From NCBI GenBank assembly GCA_007693635.1, contig REDE01000070.1, positions 1 to 61,025 of the forward strand: a DNA stretch of 61,025 nt. The letters are read 5' to 3'. The notes beneath the pieces were generated by a model. It did not search any database. It was given only the letters and a program-made list of their open reading frames with translations, and was not told the origin of the DNA. Source of the stretch: Flavobacteriales bacterium (GTDB taxonomy: Bacteria > Bacteroidota > Bacteroidia > Flavobacteriales > Schleiferiaceae). Below are positions 16,765 through 24,103 of this stretch, one piece after another; position 1 is the first letter of the stretch; each line of letters begins with the position of its first letter. The translations under genes and the position numbers were made by a program.

Positions 16765-19086
16765 TTATTCCATTTTCTCATTTTTTCGCAACCTTAGCTT
16801 GAGTAAACTATATACGCCAATGGCTGCAATACTCAGTACAACAATTTCTATCAAGGTATCTGCACCACGAAAATCTACCAAAATCACGTTTACCACATTC
16901 TTCCCTTTGGCTAAAAGATACGAGTTCATCGCGTAAAAATCGCTAATTTCTCGAACCGGACTGCGGTGAAGAACTTCCAGACTAATGATGCTCATCAAGG
17001 CTCCAATGCCAATGGCAACAACGCCGTCAAGTATATGACGAGGAGAAAAATCCAGTCGAATAAAGCGGGGTAGCCGGTATAAAACCAAAACAAAAAGTAT
17101 GACGGTAAGCGTATCGATGGTAAACTGCGTCATGGCTAAATCAGGCGCCGAATAAAACACAAATATGATACATAGGGTATATCCGACAACTCCCATAGCC
17201 GCCACCGCCGCAAGTCTAGAGCCGGAAAAAAGTGTCAAGAAAATACTGGTGATTAATATACCTACCGTAATCCCTTCATAAATTGTAATCTCAGAGAGTT
17301 TTTGGGGGTCGATGACAAATGTCGTTTCTCTCAGTACAACATAGCCCAACAATGAACCAAGGACGCTTAATATCACCAAGAGATACAAGCGAAGTTTACC
17401 GTTTTGCATGGTTTTGGTAAACCAGGCAGAAAAGCTAATAAAACTGTTGGCAATTCCGTGTAGCGCCTGACGAGGTCCGTATTTCTCTGCAACCGTGACC
17501 CAATTTGGGGTTTTCTTTTGGAAAAACAGATACAAAATCAAACCGGCGGAAAGGGTTGCAAGACTGATGTATAAAACTGTGTTGAATCCATGCCACAAAA
17601 CAAGGTGTGTTTTGATGGATACTCCCGCAATGGCCGTTGCAACAGGGTTTACTATGCTTCCTTCAACTAATATCGGAAATACCCCAAACACGATTCCCAT
17701 GGTGGCCAACAGAGCAGGGGGAAGCCACAGCATTAAGGATGGTTTGTGTACATCAGGGTGGGAGGGGGCTGAGCTTTTCCTGAAAGGCAGGTAACCTACT
17801 AATAAGCCTGCTGCAAACAACATGCTATTCGTTAGCCAACTAATGGCCGTTAGTATGTACGGTGCATAGCTGAATTTTTGAAAATTGAGCGTACTTTCAT
17901 AAATGAGATCTTTACCGACAAAACCAATGCTGGGCGGAATGCCTCCATTGCTCCAAGCGGCAAGCATTCCAATGCCGAAAAGAATGGGTAAGGACTTGCC
18001 TAAGCCCGATAATTTTCTAATATCTCTGGTTCCCGTCTCGTGATCAATGGTTCCAGCCAACATGAAGAAAGCTGCTTTGTATAGAGCGTGTACCAAAATG
18101 AAAAGTGATACCGCCACAATGGCTTGCTCACCGCCCATGCCTATAAGAAAAACCATTACGCCTAAGGCCGACACCGTAGTGTAAGCGAGTATCGCTTTCA
18201 TATCGGTCTTATAGAGTGATTGAAACGCGGCGTAAAGCATAGTTAAGCCCCCAAAGCTTGTCAACAGAATAAACCATAATTCACTCTGACTAAAAATGGG
18301 GTTAAGTCGAGCCAAAAGGTAAACTCCAGCTTTGACCATCGTTGCCGAATGCAGGTACGCGGAAACCGGTGTAGGTGCTTTCATCGCACCAGGAAGCCAA
18401 AAGTGAAATGGAAACTGAGCTGATTTGGTGAAAGCTCCTAATAGTATTAACAAAAGTGCAGGGACAAACCAAGGATGCTCAAGAATCAAGTCGGTGTGAC
18501 TTAGCATCTGACTGATTGAGTAGGTTTGAGCCATCTCTCCAATAAGAATAAAACCTCCCAACATCGCTAATCCGCCCAATCCCGTGATGCTAAGCGCTTG
18601 TAAAGCCGATTTTTGCGAGGCATCGTCCTCGTTTTTAAATCCAATCAGAAAGAATGAACTGATGCTGGTAAGCTCCCAAAAAAGAAAAAGTACGAGTAGA
18701 TTATCGGATAAAACAACGCCTAACATTGCCCCCATAAAAAGTAGCAGAAAACTCAGCAGGCGCTGTGTATATTTCGTATTTTTCATATACGCCGACGCGT
18801 AGAGGAAAATAAGAGTACCGATACCGGTTATGAGTAAACTAAATAACTTGGCTAAACCATCATATTTAAAACTGATGTTGAATGGTAGCGAGTTGCTTTC
18901 CCATAAGGAGATAACTTGTTCCGTTGAAGGTGTAGCGAAGGCGAAAACGCAGAAAGCACTAAATGGAACCAGAAAACTCAGTGCGCTTCGACGCGAATTA
19001 ACCCTAGCTGAAGGCAGGGCTAAAGCTAGGATAAACAGCGAAATAAATGTGAAAATCAACGTAATGATTAGACCGGATAATTGCAT
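16765..19086 (-). CDS. mrpA: Mrp Na+/H+ antiporter subunit A
   Basis: 773 residues, the expected length of full MrpA. The first about 500 residues are a NuoL-like proton-translocating unit ([37 protein letters not shown], with conserved Glu, Lys and His). The C-terminal part holds the MbhD-like segment ([20 protein letters not shown]) and the MbhE-like end with [19 protein letters not shown]. With B to G downstream this makes a complete seven-gene Mrp system: it exports Na+ in exchange for H+ at the inner membrane and serves sodium and alkaline tolerance. First gene of the operon; a TAnnTTTG-like TAACTTTC (19117-19110) may be its -7 box. Confidence 0.96.
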   Translation of the reverse strand: MQLSGLIITLIFTFISLFILALALPSARVNSRRSALSFLVPFSAFCVFAFATPSTEQVISLWESNSLPFNISFKYDGLAKLFSLLITGIGTLIFLYASAYMKNTKYTQRLLSFLLLFMGAMLGVVLSDNLLVLFLFWELTSISSFFLIGFKNEDDASQKSALQALSITGLGGLAMLGGFILIGEMAQTYSISQMLSHTDLILEHPWFVPALLLILLGAFTKSAQFPFHFWLPGAMKAPTPVSAYLHSATMVKAGVYLLARLNPIFSQSELWFILLTSFGGLTMLYAAFQSLYKTDMKAILAYTTVSALGVMVFLIGMGGEQAIVAVSLFILVHALYKAAFFMLAGTIDHETGTRDIRKLSGLGKSLPILFGIGMLAAWSNGGIPPSIGFVGKDLIYESTLNFQKFSYAPYILTAISWLTNSMLFAAGLLVGYLPFRKSSAPSHPDVHKPSLMLWLPPALLATMGIVFGVFPILVEGSIVNPVATAIAGVSIKTHLVLWHGFNTVLYISLATLSAGLILYLFFQKKTPNWVTVAEKYGPRQALHGIANSFISFSAWFTKTMQNGKLRLYLLVILSVLGSLLGYVVLRETTFVIDPQKLSEITIYEGITVGILITSIFLTLFSGSRLAAVAAMGVVGYTLCIIFVFYSAPDLAMTQFTIDTLTVILFVLVLYRLPRFIRLDFSPRHILDGVVAIGIGALMSIISLEVLHRSPVREISDFYAMNSYLLAKGKNVVNVILVDFRGADTLIEIVVLSIAAIGVYSLLKLRLRKNEKME

Positions 19087-19160
19087 TTTTCCAGATAAAA
19101 TTGAAGTGCGAAAGTTACGGTAAACCGAGGATTAATTTCTTTGTTAAACATTAAAATTTC

Positions 19161-19188
19161 ACGCGATTTTTGATTTTAAAAAGCGCGT
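19161..19188. repeat. Imperfect inverted repeat before the Mrp operon
   Basis: ACGCG and CGCGT arms extended by TTTTT and AAAAA, with one mismatch and a 6-base loop. It lies 16 bases after the GYDIA kinase stop and 74 before mrpA. It could be a weak terminator or an operator; there is no long T tract on the minus strand after it. Confidence 0.35.
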
Positions 19189-19204
19189 TAGGTCTTGTTT
19201 TAAC

Positions 19205-20101
19205 TCAGGCGATAAAATCATTCCACGAATACACTTCGGTGTATTTATGTGATTTTAAATAATCCCGCGCCTGCTGATTGCCTACATATACCAGAAAGAA
19301 ATCTCCTCCCCACGCGCCTAAAGATTTAGCAAAGAAACCTTTGGGAGCATCGGGGAAAATACTCGACATAATGCTTGGCCGCCCTATAAAATTTGCGATG
19401 ATTTGTTCGTGCCGTTCCAAGGCTCTCAACCAATCAACGGATCGTTGACTGTGGAGGAGTTCTTTGTGAATCTCGAGTAGCAGTTTTTTTTCAATTTCCC
19501 CAATTTTTTTGCCGCTGATGCGATCAATCTCCGCATAGGTGGATTGTTTGTTACGTGAATATACGAATCTCCAGTTCTGAGGGTTTGCGGGTTGGATTTC
19601 GATTTTTTGCCAAATGGCTCGCGATTTTTCGAGCAACTGATAGGATATGCTGGATTTTTCAACGGCTACGGCCACGTCATAGCCACTGCCTTTCCAGTAT
19701 TTGAAAAACAAATCCATAGCCGAAACATTCGACCATTCTCCAACTAAAGCAATGAGACTACTGCTACTCCCTAGGCCGAAAGATCGCGGGAAATCTAGTT
19801 TGGTAGTTACGTTCCACTCAAAAATCTTAAATCCAGGATTGAATTCTGAAATTCCGCGAAAAAGTAATGAAAGTCTATTCGCGACCTCGGAATCGGTGGT
19901 TTCTAACAAATTTCCTTTTCGATCCCATTTGCCTTCAAACCACAGCCCATTGGGGTCAAAACTTTGCCATTGCAAGCCATAAACGCTGGGAGTTGCCTGC
20001 AGATGCTGACCCATTTTTGTTGGTAAGGCAATGGCAGGGACTTGCTGCAGAACAGCATATTCCCCGCTAAGCATAATTTTTCCTGGAGCGAAAAGTTGCA
20101 T
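19205..20101 (-). CDS. GYDIA family GHMP kinase (mevalonate-pathway kinase)
   Basis: 298 residues. The N-terminus APGKIMLSGEYAVLQ is the GHMP kinase substrate/ATP entrance, and FGLGSSSSLIALVGEW is the glycine- and serine-rich phosphate loop. GSGYDVAVAVEKSSI corresponds to the GYDIA motif for which this Bacteroidota family is named. Members take the place of classical mevalonate kinase; here the location 5 bases after HMG-CoA reductase supports phosphorylation of mevalonate in isoprenoid synthesis. Which mevalonate-pathway kinase step it performs is inferred. The ATG at 20101 gives the canonical MQLFAPGKI start; the upstream option at 20155 would overlap the reductase gene. Confidence 0.88.
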   Translation of the reverse strand: MQLFAPGKIMLSGEYAVLQQVPAIALPTKMGQHLQATPSVYGLQWQSFDPNGLWFEGKWDRKGNLLETTDSEVANRLSLLFRGISEFNPGFKIFEWNVTTKLDFPRSFGLGSSSSLIALVGEWSNVSAMDLFFKYWKGSGYDVAVAVEKSSISYQLLEKSRAIWQKIEIQPANPQNWRFVYSRNKQSTYAEIDRISGKKIGEIEKKLLLEIHKELLHSQRSVDWLRALERHEQIIANFIGRPSIMSSIFPDAPKGFFAKSLGAWGGDFFLVYVGNQQARDYLKSHKYTEVYSWNDFIA

Positions 20102-20106
20102 TCGTC

Positions 20107-21453
20107 CTATTTTGGTTTTACCATAGACTCGTATGGTATTCCGCGAAGTTCGCAAAAGTGACGTACTACTGCACTGTGCGAAACAACCTTATCCTTGAAG
20201 TAATTCACAAAATACGCCTTTTCCTCTTCTGTGGCTTCAAGTTGGTTCAGGATATTGAGTAAGTGCATTTTCATGTGACCTTTCTGAATGCCCGAGGTGA
20301 CAAGCGCTCGTAACGCCGCGAAATTTTGAGCCAAACCGGAGGCTGCGATAATACCCATAAGCTCCGATGCATTGGGATTTCCAAGTAATTTATGCGCAAA
20401 CTTAACCATTGGGTGTAAAGCAGTAAGTCCACCTACCACACCAACGGATAAAGGAATTTCTATCCAGAATTTGAATATTCCGTTATCGATACTGCAGTGG
20501 GTAAGACTACGATATTGCCCGTCTATGCTCGCATGTCGATGTCCGGCTGCTTCCACAGCTCTGAAGTCATTTCCAGTGGCAATAACTACGGCGTCAATTC
20601 CGTTGAAAATACCTTTATTATGCGTGGTTGCGCGGTAGGGTTCTATCTCAGCAATGCGCACGGCACGGTAGAATTTTTCGGCAAATTCTTGGGGCGAAAC
20701 ACCTTCTTCTTCCGCTAATTCGGAAATAGGACAGCTCACTTCCGCGCGAACTAAGCAGTTTGGGGTGTAGTTAGACAAAATACGCATCACAATCTGCACC
20801 TTTTTCTCGTCTTCAGAGAAACGATTATCGGATTGAATTAGGCTGGTTAGACTTTCGGCAAGACGTTCCAAACAACTATTGATGAAGTTGGCCCCCATGC
20901 TGTCGCAAGTTTGAAAGCGAACATCAAGTTGAAAATATTGGTCCAGCTCTTCGGTTTTATCCACGAGGTAAATTCCGGTAATCCCGCCGCCTCGAGCCTG
21001 CATATTCGCGGTAATATCGTTGGTACTGGCGAGTAAATGGTCTTTGTTATCATTGAAGAATTCGTGTAATTTCAATGAATCCCCGTGGTACATAAAGTGA
21101 ACATGACCAATTTTTTCGGTGCCAATTACTGTGGCTTTAAAGCCTCCGCGTTTGAGCCAGAATTGCGCCGCCTTTGCCGCTGCAGCAACCACCGAACTCT
21201 CCTCGATAGCCATTGGCAGGGTATATAACTTTTCGTTGATTAAGAAGTTTGGCGCCACTCCTAAAGGAAGAAAGTAATTGCTAATTGTGTTCTCAATGAA
21301 CTCATTATGTAGTTTTTGGACTTTCTCATCGCTGTGGAGGTAACTGTCCAAAAGGCCTACAACATTCTTATCGCCGTCAAATATTTCATTGACCATCCAC
21401 TCGATTTTAGCTTCTCTGCTAAGTTTGGAAAATCCTTTGATTGGTGCCTTCAT
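20107..21453 (-). CDS. Hydroxymethylglutaryl-CoA reductase, class II
   Basis: 448 residues, close to class II HMG-CoA reductases such as that of Pseudomonas mevalonii. Catalytic elements are visible: the glutamate in PMAIEESSVVAAAA, the lysine in ATTHNKGIFNGIDAV, the aspartate in the same stretch (NGIDAVVIATGND), and the C-terminal histidine in KGHMKMHL. The reaction interconverts HMG-CoA and mevalonate with NAD(P)H. Class II enzymes are called degradative from the first example, but beside a GHMP kinase the biosynthetic direction is much likelier. First gene of a two-gene operon; divergent from the zinc-ribbon gene across 328 bases. Confidence 0.95.
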   Translation of the reverse strand: MKAPIKGFSKLSREAKIEWMVNEIFDGDKNVVGLLDSYLHSDEKVQKLHNEFIENTISNYFLPLGVAPNFLINEKLYTLPMAIEESSVVAAAAKAAQFWLKRGGFKATVIGTEKIGHVHFMYHGDSLKLHEFFNDNKDHLLASTNDITANMQARGGGITGIYLVDKTEELDQYFQLDVRFQTCDSMGANFINSCLERLAESLTSLIQSDNRFSEDEKKVQIVMRILSNYTPNCLVRAEVSCPISELAEEEGVSPQEFAEKFYRAVRIAEIEPYRATTHNKGIFNGIDAVVIATGNDFRAVEAAGHRHASIDGQYRSLTHCSIDNGIFKFWIEIPLSVGVVGGLTALHPMVKFAHKLLGNPNASELMGIIAASGLAQNFAALRALVTSGIQKGHMKMHLLNILNQLEATEEEKAYFVNYFKDKVVSHSAVVRHFCELRGIPYESMVKPK

Positions 21454-21781
21454 CTGTTCAAGTTTTGTTTTTGTTCAGGTAAAAATTGTTTGTGCTAAAA
21501 ACGTTCTATTAAAGTTTTTGAAGCGGAATTTAGCCTTAGTGGTTTTAGGAGTAAAGTAGTGGTTGGTACTTAACACTATATTGAAAAATTGCGTTTTGGT
21601 GTGGTTATAGTTTTTGTGCAAGCACGTTCAATGATGTATCTTCGCAAGCGCAAATTTTGTTGTAGATAATAGTCATAATAGACGTTTATTTGACAAACGA
21701 CAAACCTACGATTTCAACATTGTTCGACCAACAAAAATTATTCATAAAACACCTTGGTTGGCACTATAGTTCAAATTTTCA
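21454..21781. other. 328-base intergenic region between divergent genes
   Basis: AT-rich spacer holding the promoters of two divergent units. A good Bacteroidota promoter on the plus strand is at 21614-21644, leaving a leader of about 130 bases before the gene at 21782. I see no tRNA, known riboswitch core or strong hairpin. Short reading frames inside it (for example 21690-21917) show no protein-like composition. Confidence 0.6.
21614..21644 (+). promoter_or_regulatory. Promoter of the zinc-ribbon gene
   Basis: TTG (21614-21616), 20-base spacer, TATCTTCG (21637-21644); one mismatch to TAnnTTTG. Transcription would begin near 21650, about 130 bases upstream of the ATG at 21782. Confidence 0.5.
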
Positions 21782-22054
21782 ATGGCTAAAGAAATTAAAT
21801 GTCCTGAATGTGGCGAATGGACTTCCGATAACGAGGCTACTTGTTCACATTGTGGTGCGAATTTACACCCCGATCGTTCGGAAGAAATTAAGCGCATGCT
21901 TAGCTTCAAACCCTTAGATATCCCGTTGATTCCCATCAATGAAGATGACCACTGGTTTCTTAAAGGGGTGAAAATGGTTTTGCGTACCGGACAAGCTATT
22001 TTTATCGCTATCGGTAGCGCCATCGTATACATTGCCTCCGGTGCGGCTCACTAA
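21782..22054 (+). CDS. Small zinc-ribbon membrane protein, function unknown
   Basis: 90 residues. The N-terminus is a four-cysteine zinc ribbon: CPECGEW at 8-14 and CSHCGANL about 16 residues later, two CxxC knuckles as in rubredoxin-like zinc ribbons. A short charged linker follows, then a hydrophobic stretch AIFIAIGSAIVYIASGA near the C-terminus that could span the membrane once. The ribbon would then be cytoplasmic or attached to membrane complexes. I do not recognise a named family. The 3' end overlaps the start of the next gene, suggesting translational coupling and a shared role. Confidence 0.7.
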   Translation: MAKEIKCPECGEWTSDNEATCSHCGANLHPDRSEEIKRMLSFKPLDIPLIPINEDDHWFLKGVKMVLRTGQAIFIAIGSAIVYIASGAAH

Positions 22055-22478
22055 AGTTTTCATCGTGGGCGTGTTTCCTCCTTTCTGGTTTTGGTGCAGT
22101 GCAATTTTTATTCTGAATCAATTTTTGGAGGCGGGGGGTGTTTTTATACCGTACATACACAGTTACCTAGACGATATCCTGGCCATACCAATTGTTTTGG
22201 GCTTTACTTTGGCTTTTCAACAGCAATTTACCTACCGTAATCCCAAATACACTTTTTCTATCTGGCATAGCCTGATATTTTTGTTAGGCTTAAGTTGGTA
22301 CTTTGAATGGTATTTACCTAGTGTTTACAATCATCATTACCGAGATCCTTGGGATATTGTGGCTTACGCTGCAGGAGCTGTTTTTTTTCAAAGAAAAATG
22401 AATGTTGCAGCTCGAGCGATTGTCTATAAAACCAAAACTTTTCCCTACTTACAAATTTCACGTTTGCCCGTTTCGTAA
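22032..22478 (+). CDS. Integral membrane protein, possibly of the group annotated magnesium citrate secondary transporter
   Basis: Up to 148 residues with about four hydrophobic segments (FPPFWFWCSAIFILNQFLEA, ILAIPIVLGFTLAFQ, SLIFLLGLSWYFEWYLP, IVAYAAGAVFFQ) and the sequence YIHSYLDDILAIP followed later by RDPWDIVAYAAG. This resembles small Bacteroidota proteins labelled magnesium citrate secondary transporter in databases, a label I regard as weakly founded for such a short protein. There is no ATG before residue 120: the start must be TTG 22032, GTG 22041 or GTG 22065. The first two overlap the preceding zinc-ribbon gene. Confidence 0.65.
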   Translation: MPPVRLTKVFIVGVFPPFWFWCSAIFILNQFLEAGGVFIPYIHSYLDDILAIPIVLGFTLAFQQQFTYRNPKYTFSIWHSLIFLLGLSWYFEWYLPSVYNHHYRDPWDIVAYAAGAVFFQRKMNVAARAIVYKTKTFPYLQISRLPVS

Positions 22479-22483
22479 CTTTG
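22476..22483 (+). promoter_or_regulatory. -7 box of the deaminase gene
   Basis: TAACTTTG matches TAnnTTTG exactly, 38 bases before the ATG at 22522, overlapping the stop of the preceding gene. The -33 element is unclear. Confidence 0.4.
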
Positions 22484-22521
22484 AAAATATTTTTGGAAAT
22501 TTGTCAAAACATTGAGATCAA

Positions 22522-23001
22522 ATGAATGAATTAGCTGAACATACTCGTTGGATAAACCGTGCGGTTGAGTTGGCCGTAGAAAACGTCAAGGCGGGAGGCG
22601 GTCCTTTCGGATGCGTGATTGTGAAAGACGGCGAATGTATTGCCGAGGGGGTTAATCGCGTTACATCGAATTGCGACCCCACGGCACATGCCGAAATTCA
22701 AGCAATTAGGAATGCTTGCTCGAAACTAGGATCACATCAACTTTCCGATTGTATACTTTATTCCAGTTGTGAGCCCTGTCCAATGTGTTTGGGGGCCATT
22801 TATTGGGCTCGCCCCAATGCTGTATTTTTTGCCGCACGATCATTTCAGGCAGCAAATGTGGGTTTTGATGATTCCTTTATTTACGAAGAATTGCAGCTTG
22901 AGGAGGAGGATCGTCGTGTGCCTTGGACACAAATTGCTGTAGATCAATCAGATTTACCATTTTTGCAATGGCAAAATACGATTGATAAAAAAGAGTACTA
23001 A
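22522..23001 (+). CDS. Nucleoside/guanine deaminase (CDA superfamily)
   Basis: 159 residues of the cytidine deaminase fold. The zinc site is complete: HAEIQAIR (His ligand and catalytic Glu) and PCPMCLGAIYW (two Cys ligands). The flanks GGGPFGCVIVKDGECIAEG, NRVTSNCDPTAHAE and AANVGFDDSFIYEEL agree with GuaD-type guanine deaminases, which convert guanine to xanthine, rather than with tRNA adenosine deaminase TadA. Cytoplasmic purine salvage or catabolism is the likely role. A tRNA-Leu gene follows 49 bases downstream with its own promoter. Confidence 0.88.
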   Translation: MNELAEHTRWINRAVELAVENVKAGGGPFGCVIVKDGECIAEGVNRVTSNCDPTAHAEIQAIRNACSKLGSHQLSDCILYSSCEPCPMCLGAIYWARPNAVFFAARSFQAANVGFDDSFIYEELQLEEEDRRVPWTQIAVDQSDLPFLQWQNTIDKKEY

Positions 23002-23004
23002 GCA

Positions 23005-23037
23005 TTTGGTTCGTATTAATTCTTCAATGTATTTTTG
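23005..23037 (+). promoter_or_regulatory. Promoter of tRNA-Leu
   Basis: TTTG (23005-23008), 21-base spacer, TATTTTTG (23030-23037), an exact fit to the Bacteroidota consensus, ending 12 bases before the tRNA. Confidence 0.65.
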
Positions 23038-23049
23038 CACCTCTCAAAA

Positions 23050-23131
23050 GCGGGCGTGGCGAAATTGGTAGACGCACTAGACTTAGGATCTAGCGCCGTG
23101 AGGTGTGGGAGTTCGAGTCTCCCCGCCCGCA
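23050..23131 (+). tRNA. tRNA-Leu (anticodon UAG)
   Basis: 82 bases fold as a class II tRNA. The acceptor stem pairs GCGGGCG (23050-23056) with CGCCCGC (23124-23130), with A as discriminator. The anticodon stem CTAGA/TCTAG encloses CTTAGGA with TAG at 23084-23086. A variable arm (GCGCCGTGAGGTGT region) precedes the T arm GGGAG-TTCGAGT-CTCCC. CCA is not encoded and must be added by the nucleotidyltransferase. Confidence 0.97.
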
Positions 23132-23133
23132 CA

Positions 23134-23169
23134 AAAAACACCGACTAATTTTAGTTGGTGTTTTTTTTT
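23134..23169 (+). terminator. Terminator of tRNA-Leu
   Basis: AAACACCGACTA and TAGTTGGTGTTT form a stem around a short AT loop and are followed by a run of T. It sits directly behind the tRNA. Confidence 0.85.
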
Positions 23170-23224
23170 GTCTCCATCCTAAGATTCTAATCTCAGAATT
23201 GGTCGATAGCTGTAATGTTGTTCA

Positions 23225-23258
23225 AAAAAAAGCCGACCCTTGAGAGAGTCGGCTTATG
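23225..23258 (-). terminator. Terminator of the SPFH protein gene
   Basis: On the minus strand AAGCCGACTC, a TCTCAA-type loop and GGGTCGGCTT followed by seven T. It begins 6 bases after the SPFH gene stop. Confidence 0.88.
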
Positions 23259-23263
23259 TGGAA

Positions 23264-24079
23264 TTAGTTATTTCCTAGAATGAGCGGGAGTCCGTCTTTG
23301 CCAGACCCAACCACCACGACTTTAGAGTTTGGTGATTCTGCTAATTTTAGAGTAGCAATAATACCTTTTTCGCGTAAAATAGCGTCGGTAAGTGAGCGTC
23401 CAACAATATTGTTAGCTGCCGCCTTTCCTTCAGCTTCAATGCGCTGACGCTCGGCTTCTTTTGTGGCTTGCTCTAAGCGAAACTCATACTCCAAGGAAGC
23501 TTGTTCTTGCTTGAGTTTTTTCTCAATAGCATCTTGTAGCGATTTAGGTAATGACACATCGCGGATAAGTACATCGTCTAAATTGATGTACTTGCCTTCC
23601 ATAGTTCGGCGTGCGCGATTTAACATTTCATCCTCGATAATCTCCCGCTTGCTGGAGTAGAGCTCCTCAGGTAGGTATTTACCGATGATTTCTCTAGTGG
23701 CCGAACGAAGAGCAGGGGTGACAATTTTTTCATGATAATTCAAACCAATTTCATCATGTAAAAAACCAATTCTTGTGTCGTCAGCTCTATACCAATAGGA
23801 TATCTCCAAGCGAATGGTCAAACCATTTTTAGAAAGAACTTCCATAATTGAGGTGGCTTCTTGTACTTTCACATCGTAGCGAAACACATCATTCCAAGGA
23901 GCAATGACATGAAAACCTTGTGCAAGTTGCTTCTCTTTATCCAATCCGCCAGCGAACGGACGGAAGACTACGCCCTTCTCACCGGGCTTGATTACTGTGG
24001 TTACGTTGTTCCATAGAATAACAACAACCAAAAAGCTGACAGCGGAAACGATCAGCAGAAATGAACTTCTTTTAGACAT
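23264..24079 (-). CDS. Prohibitin/SPFH family membrane protein
   Basis: 271 residues. An N-terminal membrane segment (about residues 7-25) is followed by the band-7 domain: TTVIKPGEKGVVFRPF, LAQGFHVIAPW, and the C-terminal helix with LEYEFRLEQATKEAERQRIEAEG, which in this superfamily forms the coiled coil of the oligomeric ring. Family members (prohibitins, HflK/C) build membrane cages that scaffold proteins and often control FtsH-type proteases. Nothing here shows the partner. It lies 24 bases after the VWA protein gene and probably forms a two-gene unit with it. Confidence 0.87.
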   Translation of the reverse strand: MSKRSSFLLIVSAVSFLVVVILWNNVTTVIKPGEKGVVFRPFAGGLDKEKQLAQGFHVIAPWNDVFRYDVKVQEATSIMEVLSKNGLTIRLEISYWYRADDTRIGFLHDEIGLNYHEKIVTPALRSATREIIGKYLPEELYSSKREIIEDEMLNRARRTMEGKYINLDDVLIRDVSLPKSLQDAIEKKLKQEQASLEYEFRLEQATKEAERQRIEAEGKAAANNIVGRSLTDAILREKGIIATLKLAESPNSKVVVVGSGKDGLPLILGNN

Positions 24080-24103
24080 AATTTGAATTTTTACTTTACG
24101 GTG

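Noticed and set aside
21690-21917. A gene ahead of and overlapping the zinc-ribbon gene.
   Set aside because: Its composition is unlike a protein and it overlaps a well supported gene in another frame.
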